The position numbers and the translations under genes are program-made. The notes under the pieces were generated by a model. The model ran no database searches and had not been told where the DNA came from. It saw only the letters and a program-made list of their open reading frames with translations. This document shows positions 1-5,353 of a stretch of 5,713 bases of DNA, in pieces. Numbering within the stretch: position 1 is the stretch's first letter; each line of letters starts with the position of its first letter. The stretch comes from an uncultured Fusicatenibacter sp. (GTDB lineage: Bacteria > Bacillota > Clostridia > Lachnospirales > Lachnospiraceae). The stretch lies in NCBI GenBank assembly GCA_902493585.1, contig CABUPZ010000123.1:1-5713 (forward strand). The letters are read 5' to 3'.

Positions 1-2
1 GC

Positions 3-650
3 GCCTGTTCCGTCCCCCGGGAAGAACTTTTCGTCACCACAAAAATCTGGAACAACGCTCAGCGGATGAACGATGTGGAAGGCGCCTTTCACCGCAGCCT
101 TGACCGGCTAAAACTGGATTATGTGGATCTGTACCTGATCCACTGGCCGGTTCCGGGATGTTACGCACAGACCTGGAAGGCTCTGGAAAAAATCCAGGCT
201 TCCGGCCGCTGCCGATCCATCGGCGTCAGCAACTTTGAAGAACCGCATCTGCAGATGCTCTTTGAAATGTCCGGCGTAGTCCCGGCAGTGAATCAGATCG
301 AATGCCACCCGCTTTGGAACCGGAAACCCCTCGTTTCCTACTGCCAGCAGCACAACATCACCGTCCAGGCTTACGCACCGCTGGCGCGCGGGCTCTACCT
401 GAACCGGGAAATCATCCTTCAGCTGGCGGAAAAATACGGCCGGACGCCCGCCCAGATCGGCCTGCGCTATCTGGTGCAGCGGGGCATCTGCGTCATACCG
501 AAATCCACAAATCCTGACCGCATCTCAGAAAATGCCGATATTTTCAGCTTTGCACTTTCGGATTTGGATATGGACCTGATCGACTCAATGGACGAGCAGT
601 TCCGAAGCGCTTCCATCCCGGAAGATATGATCGGACAGGGCGTACACTAG
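3..650 (+). CDS. Aldo/keto reductase, 5'-truncated by the window edge
   Basis: An NADPH-dependent oxidoreductase of the aldo/keto reductase superfamily, expected to be a cytoplasmic TIM barrel reducing aldehydes or ketones to alcohols; it most resembles the 2,5-diketo-gluconate reductase-like (AKR5-type) branch. The frame is open from base 3, giving 215 visible residues; about 60-70 N-terminal residues, including the catalytic Asp and Tyr, lie outside the window. The ATG at 66 is internal, because family sequence (EELFVTTKIWN) precedes it. Visible residues, numbered from base 3: catalytic Lys14 in TTKIW, catalytic His47 in LIHWP (33 residues apart, as in the family), GVSNF, NQIECHP (97-103), QAYAPL (122-127) and the cofactor-phosphate motif IPKST (165-169) followed by RISEN. 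The C-terminus looks complete and ends in TAG. It is convergent with gpsA and separated from it by a terminator. The physiological substrate cannot be read from the sequence. Confidence 0.93.
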   Translation, partial: ACSVPREELFVTTKIWNNAQRMNDVEGAFHRSLDRLKLDYVDLYLIHWPVPGCYAQTWKALEKIQASGRCRSIGVSNFEEPHLQMLFEMSGVVPAVNQIECHPLWNRKPLVSYCQQHNITVQAYAPLARGLYLNREIILQLAEKYGRTPAQIGLRYLVQRGICVIPKSTNPDRISENADIFSFALSDLDMDLIDSMDEQFRSASIPEDMIGQGVH

Positions 651-653
651 TGC

Positions 654-685
654 ATGTTTGAACATTCATTCCTGCAATCTGCAGG
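654..685. repeat. Two short perfect palindromes after the reductase stop
   Basis: ATGTT-TG-AACAT (654-665) and CCTGCA-ATC-TGCAGG (671-685) are perfect dyads lying in tandem between the reductase stop codon and the terminator. They could be extra 3'-end RNA structure or binding sites for a symmetric protein, but both are short enough to be chance. Confidence 0.35.
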
Positions 686-689
686 CTTC

Positions 690-739
690 AAAAAGGGACC
701 GGCTCAAAAACTACTTGCTTTTGAGTCGATCCCTTTTTT
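690..739. terminator. Bidirectional rho-independent terminator
   Basis: The left arm 691-709 pairs with the right arm 719-737 over 19 positions, with one C-A mismatch and one G-T wobble; the loop is 9 nt (710-718). On the plus strand the right arm runs into six T (734-739), terminating the reductase transcript. On the minus strand the A run at 690-694 becomes a T tract, terminating the gpsA end of the opposite operon. The stem combines an AAAAGGGA/TCCCTTTT outer part with a CTCAAAA/TTTTGAG inner part. The position between two convergent genes fits a shared terminator. Confidence 0.88.
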
Positions 740-775
740 CTATCTTTGGTTCCTTCTTTTTCTTTTGGGGTTTCT

Positions 776-1807
776 CTATCTTTCTCTGTTTCCGGCAGTC
801 TCCCACAATTCCGGAGCCAGTTCATCTTTCTTTACTCGCTGCATCAGTTCATCCACTGCCAGGCGCGGGGATTTTTCGTCGAACAGCACCTCTCCCACCG
901 CCTGAATGATCGGCGTCTCAATCCCGTATTTTTCTGAAAGTTCCAGACCTGCACGGGCGGAATGTACGCCTTCCACGATCATTTTGACTTCGTCCATCGC
1001 TTCCTGCATCGTATAACCTTTTCCGATCAGATAGCCAGCTTTGCGGTTGCGGCTGTGTACCGAAGCACAGGTAACGATCAGATCTCCGATTCCGGAAAGC
1101 CCGTAAAACGTCTCCGCCTGTGCGCCCATCGCGATGCCAAGACGGGTGATCTCCGCGATCCCGCGGGTGATCAGCGCTGCTTTCGTATTATCTCCATAAC
1201 CGAGGCCGTCCGCAATTCCCGCAGCCAGGGCGATCACATTCTTCAGAGAGCCTCCCAGTTCAATTCCCAGAATATCCGGGCTGGTATATACGCGAAAGAC
1301 CGGACTCATGAAGACATTCTGCACATAGAGCGCGGTGTCTCTTTCCCTGGCTCCCGTAACGATCGTCGTAGGAAGGCCTCTGCCCACTTCTTCCGCGTGG
1401 CTTGGTCCGGACAGAACCGCCACATTTGCCGACGGAATTTCCTCTGAGATAATATCGCTCATCGTCATCAATGTATCTGCTTCGATGCCCTTCGCCACAT
1501 TGACGATCAGCTGCCCTTCTCTGATCAGAGGAGCAATCCTGCGGGAAGTGCTCCGCACATACGGCGAAGCCTTTGCCATAACCAGCATATCCCGGTCCGA
1601 CAGCGCCCGTTCCATATCCGTCGTAAATTCCATTTTCTCCGGCAGCGGAACGCCCGGCAGTTTCGTCCGATGCTCCCGTTTTTCCCGGAGCATCCGGATC
1701 TCCTCTTCGTTCTCTGAACAGACGGTCACCTGATGTCCGTTGTTGTACAGCACCAGTGCAAGCGCAGTTCCCCAGCTTCCCGCACTGATGATACTGATCT
1801 TCGCCAT
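776..1807 (-). CDS. gpsA: Glycerol-3-phosphate dehydrogenase [NAD(P)+] GpsA
   Basis: GpsA reversibly reduces dihydroxyacetone phosphate to sn-glycerol 3-phosphate, the backbone precursor of membrane phospholipids, in the cytoplasm. The protein has 343 residues, close to the usual length of about 330-340. An N-terminal Rossmann domain (about 1-185) carries SAGSWGTALA (8-17), VAKGIE (104-109) and SGPSHAEEV (133-141). The all-helical C-terminal domain carries the catalytic-Lys segment GGSLKNV (Lys189), GDNTKAA (205-211), GLSGIGDLIVTC (236-247) and SRNRKAG (252-258). The start is fixed by an AAGGAAGG ribosome binding site 9 nt upstream, which lies in the last codons of plsY; the gap to the plsY stop is 3 nt. 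Its product G3P is the substrate of PlsY encoded next door. Oddities: the first Gly of the usual GxGxxG motif is Ser8 (codon AGT), and the usual AVPS-type segment reads AKAS (78-81). The frame is intact and the other motifs are normal, so I call it functional. Confidence 0.97.
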   Translation of the reverse strand: MAKISIISAGSWGTALALVLYNNGHQVTVCSENEEEIRMLREKREHRTKLPGVPLPEKMEFTTDMERALSDRDMLVMAKASPYVRSTSRRIAPLIREGQLIVNVAKGIEADTLMTMSDIISEEIPSANVAVLSGPSHAEEVGRGLPTTIVTGARERDTALYVQNVFMSPVFRVYTSPDILGIELGGSLKNVIALAAGIADGLGYGDNTKAALITRGIAEITRLGIAMGAQAETFYGLSGIGDLIVTCASVHSRNRKAGYLIGKGYTMQEAMDEVKMIVEGVHSARAGLELSEKYGIETPIIQAVGEVLFDEKSPRLAVDELMQRVKKDELAPELWETAGNRER

Positions 1808-1810
1808 AGA

Positions 1811-2458
1811 TTACTTCCTTCCTTTATTGCTTAAATAGGTTTTCCGCTCCGTTCCGCTGAGCAGACGCCGGATATTTTCCCGATGTTTCCACACTGCCAG
1901 TATGGTCAGCAGCACGACAATTATGTACATCTCATAGAGATACTCTGCCGGCATTGCGAACAATCCCATCTGTCCCAGGAGCAGCGTTCCGATCAGGAGC
2001 ACCCCATAGACCACCAGCGACCCAAGCGAGACATAATGGGTCGCAAGGAAGACAACGACAAACAGTACCAGCGCAGCGATCGTAATTCTCCAGTCAAACG
2101 AAAGGATCAGACCTGCGGTCGCGGCAATTCCCTTTCCACCGCGGAATTTCAGATAGAACGGAAAATTATGTCCAAGGATGGTTCCCGCCGCCGCATAGAC
2201 CGCCAGCAGCCGGATCATATCCGGGTATGTCTTTCCGAACAACAGATGCACCAGAAGTACGGCGAACACACATTTGAAACAGTCCCCGAAAAACGTGATC
2301 ACTCCCGCCTTTGTTCCCAGCGTACGCAGGGCATTGGTCGTCCCTGCGTTTCCGCTTCCATAATTTCTGATGTCGATTCCGTGAATTCTTCCATAGATAT
2401 AAGAGGTCTGAAACAGGCCGAAACAATATCCGATCAACAGACAAATTACCCTAACCAT
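1811..2458 (-). CDS. plsY: Acyl-phosphate:glycerol-3-phosphate acyltransferase PlsY
   Basis: An integral membrane enzyme that transfers an acyl group from acyl-phosphate (made by PlsX) to glycerol 3-phosphate, giving lysophosphatidic acid. At 215 residues it has the usual length. It is strongly hydrophobic with several membrane segments (about 1-24, 52-75, 82-104, 125-140, 144-166 and 175-190). Family motifs: GSGNAGTTN (34-42) with NALRTLG following; GHNFP (96-100) leading to KFRGGKGIAAT (104-114), the glycine-rich G3P-binding loop; HYVSLGSL (141-148); and a C-terminal KHRENIRRLLSGTE (191-204). The ATG at 2458 is preceded by AAGGAG (2474-2469) with a 10-nt spacer. The der stop is 4 nt upstream and gpsA follows after 3 nt, so translation is probably coupled. 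A second, out-of-frame ATG at 2463 sits closer to the same ribosome binding site; see findings. Confidence 0.96.
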   Translation of the reverse strand: MVRVICLLIGYCFGLFQTSYIYGRIHGIDIRNYGSGNAGTTNALRTLGTKAGVITFFGDCFKCVFAVLLVHLLFGKTYPDMIRLLAVYAAAGTILGHNFPFYLKFRGGKGIAATAGLILSFDWRITIAALVLFVVVFLATHYVSLGSLVVYGVLLIGTLLLGQMGLFAMPAEYLYEMYIIVVLLTILAVWKHRENIRRLLSGTERKTYLSNKGRK

Positions 2459-2462
2459 TGCA

Positions 2463-3791
2463 TTACTGCTCCTTCTCTTTTCTTTCCCGGATGATAAACC
2501 GAAGGGATGTTCCCTTGAATCCGAATGCCTCTCTGATCTTATTTTCCAGATAACGGGTGTAGGAGAAATGCATCAGTTCCTTATCGTTGACAAAGATCAC
2601 AAAGGTCGGCGGTTTCACAGATACCTGTGTCATATAATAAATCTTCAGGCGCTTTCCTCGGTCTGACGGCGGCTGCTGCATTGCCATCGCCTCGGTGAGG
2701 ATCTCGTTGAGCACACCCGTCTGGATCCGCAGCGTCTGGTTTTCCAGCACCATATCGATCGTATCGAAAAGCTTCTGTGTTCTCTGTCCGGTTTTTGCAG
2801 AAATGAAAATAATTTCCGCATACGGCATATAGGAAAGCGTATTTCTCACCTTCTCCGTAAAACGGTAGATGGTCTTGTCGTCCTTTTCCAGCGCATCCCA
2901 CTTATTTACCGCAATAACGATACCCTTTCCGCGGTCATGGGCGATACCGGCAATTTTGGCATCCTGCTCCGTCACGCCTTCCAGCGCGTCGATCATCATC
3001 ACCACAACATCGGCGCGTTCCACAGCAGCAACAGTACGGATAATGCTGTATCTTTCCAGTTCTTCTTTGATCTTGCTCTTTCTCCGGAGTCCCGCCGTGT
3101 CGATGAAAACATATTCCCTGCCGTTGTGAACGATGGTGGTATCCACCGCATCCCTTGTGGTTCCCGCAATGTCCGATACGATGACGCGGTTTTCACCCAG
3201 CAGCTTATTGACAAGGGAAGACTTGCCCACATTGGGCTTTCCGACGATGGCAACATGCGGAATTTCTTCTTCCTCTTCTTTTTCCCCATTTTCCGGAAAA
3301 TGCTTAACCACTTCGTCCAGCATATCACCGATTCCCAGCTTTCCGGATGCGGAGATCGGCATCGGTTCCCCGATTCCCAGATTATAAAACTCATAAACTT
3401 CCATCATCTGGCGTTCAAAATTGTCCACTTTATTGACTACCAGAACCACCGGCTTGCGGCTGCGCCGGAGCATGTCCGCCACCTTCGCGTCCGCGTCCAC
3501 CAGACCCTGGCGCACATCGGTGATAAAGATGATCACATCCGCAGTGTCGATGGCAATCTGTGCCTGTTCCCGCATCTGTGACAGGATGATATCCTTGCTT
3601 TCCGGTTCAATACCGCCGGTATCCACCAGGGTAAAGGTATGGTTCAGCCAGGTGACATCCGCGTAAATGCGGTCTCTGGTCACACCCGGGGTATCTTTTA
3701 CAATCGAAATATTTCCACCCGCCAGCGAATTAAACAGGGTCGATTTGCCCACATTCGGACGGCCCACAATTGCTACTATCGCTTTGTTCAT
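2463..3791 (-). CDS. der: Ribosome-assembly GTPase Der (EngA)
   Basis: An essential tandem-G-domain GTPase that acts in late assembly of the 50S ribosomal subunit. The 442-residue length is typical. G domain 1: P-loop GRPNVGKST (10-18), DTPGVTRD (33-40), DTGG (57-60), NKVD (120-123), SAS (147-149). An acidic linker rich in Glu (about 168-176) follows. G domain 2: GKPNVGKSS (184-192), AGTTRD (209-214), DTAG (231-234), NKWD (296-299), SAK (331-333). The C-terminal KH-like domain (about 355-437) contains PPTFVIFVND. All nucleotide-binding motifs are intact in both domains. The start is firm because the P-loop begins at residue 10 and AGGAG (3804-3800) lies 8 nt upstream. The first 62 nt are also coded out of frame as the tail of the DUF512 gene. 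The plsY start is 4 nt downstream of the stop. Confidence 0.98.
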   Translation of the reverse strand: MNKAIVAIVGRPNVGKSTLFNSLAGGNISIVKDTPGVTRDRIYADVTWLNHTFTLVDTGGIEPESKDIILSQMREQAQIAIDTADVIIFITDVRQGLVDADAKVADMLRRSRKPVVLVVNKVDNFERQMMEVYEFYNLGIGEPMPISASGKLGIGDMLDEVVKHFPENGEKEEEEEIPHVAIVGKPNVGKSSLVNKLLGENRVIVSDIAGTTRDAVDTTIVHNGREYVFIDTAGLRRKSKIKEELERYSIIRTVAAVERADVVVMMIDALEGVTEQDAKIAGIAHDRGKGIVIAVNKWDALEKDDKTIYRFTEKVRNTLSYMPYAEIIFISAKTGQRTQKLFDTIDMVLENQTLRIQTGVLNEILTEAMAMQQPPSDRGKRLKIYYMTQVSVKPPTFVIFVNDKELMHFSYTRYLENKIREAFGFKGTSLRFIIRERKEKEQ

Positions 3792-5136
3792 ACATTACTC
3801 TCCTTTTATGTGTCCATTCATTCTTCTCGTTCAGCACTGCGCAGACCAGATCCTTTCCAGGTTCATCCACCACCTGGATCCGGATGCCCAGTTCACGTTC
3901 CACGTCTTCCACGGTAACATCGTCCAGAAAAACATTCTCCCCTTCCCGGAGCATATTGCAGGGGAGAAGAAGGGTTTCGCCCAGAGGCTGTTCTTTCAGC
4001 TGGGCGATCAGATCCTGCCCTGTGATCAGTCCTGAGACGGTGATCATCTCTCCAAAGAAATCGTTGCGGATCGGATAGATCTTTACCTGAACCTTTGGAT
4101 ATTTCCTGCGGATCCTCTGTATCAGCCGTTCCAGTGTGGGAGCGGCAAGCGTTCCGGTTGCCAGGGAAATACGGATCTCTCTGTCATCCCCCGGACGTCC
4201 TTCCAGTTCCTGCTCCACTTCTTCCTCCAGAAGCCGGAGCATTCCAACACCGTTTTCCAGCTGCAGATAGCCATCGTAGGACGCTTCCTCCGGAATCGGC
4301 TCCTCCGCCAGCAGATACCATTCGTCGCTGGCATGGATAAAGTGCAGCCCCCAGGTCTCATACAGTTTTTCCTGCCACTGCCGGATCACTCGGAGTACCT
4401 CTCGGGCATCTTCCTTCGTAAACGGTTCCAGCGGATACAGACCGTCCCGGTATTTGCTCAGTCCCACCGGAACAACAGAAACGCTCTTCAAGTGGGGCAG
4501 GTATGCCGTAAGGTCTGAAATACTGCGCTCTAGTTCCTTTCCGTCATTCAGTCCCTTGCAGAGAACGATCTGTCCATTCATTTCAATCCCCGCGTCGAAC
4601 AATTTTTTTACCTTATTTAATGCGTCGCCGGCGAAACGGTTATGGAGCATTTTGCACCGGAGCTCCGGATTGGTCGTCTGGAAAGAAATGTTGATCGGTT
4701 CCAGACGGTAACGGATGATCCGTTCGATATCCCTGTCACTCATATTGGTCAGCGTCACATAATTTCCCTGAAGGAACGACAGCCGTGAATCATCATCTTT
4801 AAAATAAAGGGTCGGCCTCATTCCGGGCGGCATCTGGTCGATGAAGCAGAACACACAGTTATTCCTGCAGGAACGATATTCGTCCATCAGACTGTTCTCA
4901 AAAACAATCCCCAGATCCTCGTCGTATTCCTTGTCAATTTCCAGGACCCATTCCTCACCGTTGGCCCTTCGGATACCAAGCTCGATGTAGGTGTCGTTGA
5001 TCTGATAATGATAGTCAAACACATCCTCGATCTTTTCTCCGTTCACCGTCAGCAGTTCATCTCCCGGAACCAGTTCCATTTCCTCTGCAATGCTTCCCGG
5101 TTCTACACGTTTTATGATATGCCGGTTCTGTGTCAT
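3730..5136 (-). CDS. Radical SAM protein with PDZ-like and DUF512 domains, function unknown
   Basis: A 468-residue protein of the DUF512 family, often found next to der in Firmicutes. A PDZ-like segment spans about 7-60 (PGSIAEEMELVPGDELLTVNG-like pattern). The radical SAM cluster motif CxxxCxxC is Cys90, Cys94 and Cys97 in CRNNCVFCFIDQ, followed by PPGMR, the family hallmark; these Cys should bind a 4Fe-4S cluster and S-adenosylmethionine. The DUF512 part runs from about 225 to 430, with SDEWY (near 269-273), a SLATGTLA stretch, ITVSGLITGQD (365-375) and FLDDVTVEDVE (403-413). No substrate is established that I can name. The start ATG at 5136 has GGAGG (5152-5148) 11 nt upstream and the PDZ-like segment begins right after it. 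The family domain seems to end near residue 435; the last ~30 residues look like a non-family tail that runs 62 nt into der in another frame. It is the first gene of the operon. Confidence 0.92.
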   Translation of the reverse strand: MTQNRHIIKRVEPGSIAEEMELVPGDELLTVNGEKIEDVFDYHYQINDTYIELGIRRANGEEWVLEIDKEYDEDLGIVFENSLMDEYRSCRNNCVFCFIDQMPPGMRPTLYFKDDDSRLSFLQGNYVTLTNMSDRDIERIIRYRLEPINISFQTTNPELRCKMLHNRFAGDALNKVKKLFDAGIEMNGQIVLCKGLNDGKELERSISDLTAYLPHLKSVSVVPVGLSKYRDGLYPLEPFTKEDAREVLRVIRQWQEKLYETWGLHFIHASDEWYLLAEEPIPEEASYDGYLQLENGVGMLRLLEEEVEQELEGRPGDDREIRISLATGTLAAPTLERLIQRIRRKYPKVQVKIYPIRNDFFGEMITVSGLITGQDLIAQLKEQPLGETLLLPCNMLREGENVFLDDVTVEDVERELGIRIQVVDEPGKDLVCAVLNEKNEWTHKRRVMYEQSDSSNCGPSECGQIDPV

Positions 5137-5159
5137 TCTTCTTTCTTCCTCCGTCTGCC

Positions 5160-5205
5160 GCCGCGTGACCGCTCTGTCAGCCGAACGGTTGCGGCCTCTT
5201 TTTTT
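5160..5205 (+). terminator. Terminator-like hairpin with T tract; leader hairpin of the opposite operon
   Basis: GCCGC (5160-5164) pairs with GCGGC (5191-5195), and ACCG (5168-5171) with CGGT (5186-5189), with a small internal loop and a 14-nt apical loop. On the plus strand the stem is followed within four bases by seven T (5199-5205), the layout of an intrinsic terminator. No plus-strand gene lies upstream, so it could only stop antisense transcription before prs. On the minus strand the same stem falls in the operon leader, just before the GGAGG of the DUF512 gene. The interrupted stem keeps confidence moderate. Confidence 0.4.
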
Positions 5206-5207
5206 CT

Positions 5208-5222
5208 CTGTCTTTTGGACAG
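5208..5222 (-). other. Small leader hairpin in the operon 5' UTR
   Basis: CTGTC (5208-5212) and GACAG (5218-5222) form a 5-bp stem with a 5-nt loop. In the predicted minus-strand transcript it would lie at the very 5' end, followed by an A-rich stretch and then the larger hairpin at 5195-5160. It may act as a 5'-end stabiliser; the stem is short, so it may also be chance. Confidence 0.3.
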
Positions 5223-5232
5223 CCTGCTATTT

Positions 5233-5261
5233 ATAATAGCAACTTACTCCACAAAAAGCAA
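5233..5261 (-). promoter_or_regulatory. Predicted sigma-A promoter of the DUF512-der-plsY-gpsA operon
   Basis: On the minus strand a -35 element TTGCTT (5261-5256) is followed by a 17-nt spacer and a -10 element TATTAT (5238-5233). Start of transcription is expected near 5226, giving a leader of roughly 90 nt before the ATG at 5136. The -10 box lies inside a small dyad, GCTAT-TTATA-ATAGC (5226-5240), which could be an operator but may only reflect AT-rich sequence. Confidence 0.65.
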
Positions 5262-5280
5262 GGTTTCTTTCCATTTTCAC

Positions 5281-5310
5281 TTGACGTGCCTTGTAAAAGA
5301 ATGTTATAAA
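5281..5310 (+). promoter_or_regulatory. prs: Predicted sigma-A promoter of prs
   Basis: A -35 element TTGACG (5281-5286) and a -10 element TATAAA (5305-5310) are separated by 18 nt (17 nt if the -10 is read as TTATAA at 5304). TG at 5302-5303 gives an extended -10 (TGnTATAAA). Start of transcription is expected near 5317, leaving an AT-rich leader of about 37 nt. I see no purine-riboswitch fold or other long structured element in that leader. Confidence 0.72.
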
Positions 5311-5343
5311 TAAGTTGATAAATTGTAAAATATAGTCACTTTT

Positions 5344-5348
5344 GGAGG
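5344..5348 (+). promoter_or_regulatory. prs: Ribosome binding site of prs
   Basis: GGAGG lies 5 nt before the ATG at 5354. It fixes the start of a gene whose 3' end is outside the window, and no other in-frame start close by has a comparable site. Confidence 0.85.
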
Positions 5349-5353
5349 TTTCT

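Noticed and set aside
654..937. Three overlapping small plus-strand frames after the reductase
   Set aside because: They start in the terminator region and run into gpsA antisense; the Phe/Leu/Ser-rich translations come from T-rich terminator sequence, not a real membrane peptide.
962..1733. Two plus-strand open frames of 161 and 132 codons antisense to gpsA
   Set aside because: They overlap each other and a complete GpsA, with no ribosome binding site or recognisable domain.
1883..2494. A 203-codon plus-strand open frame antisense to plsY
   Set aside because: It lies opposite a clear PlsY, has no convincing ribosome binding site, and its product is rich in Gln, Arg and His with no recognisable domain, as expected for a reverse-strand shadow.
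3264..3290. A CTT/CTC-rich tract that looks like a simple repeat
   Set aside because: It encodes the Glu-rich linker between the two G domains of Der, a variable region in the family, so no separate repeat is needed.
2937..3581. A 214-codon plus-strand open frame antisense to der
   Set aside because: It mirrors the conserved GTPase coding sequence; the His/Asp/Arg-rich product has no family features.
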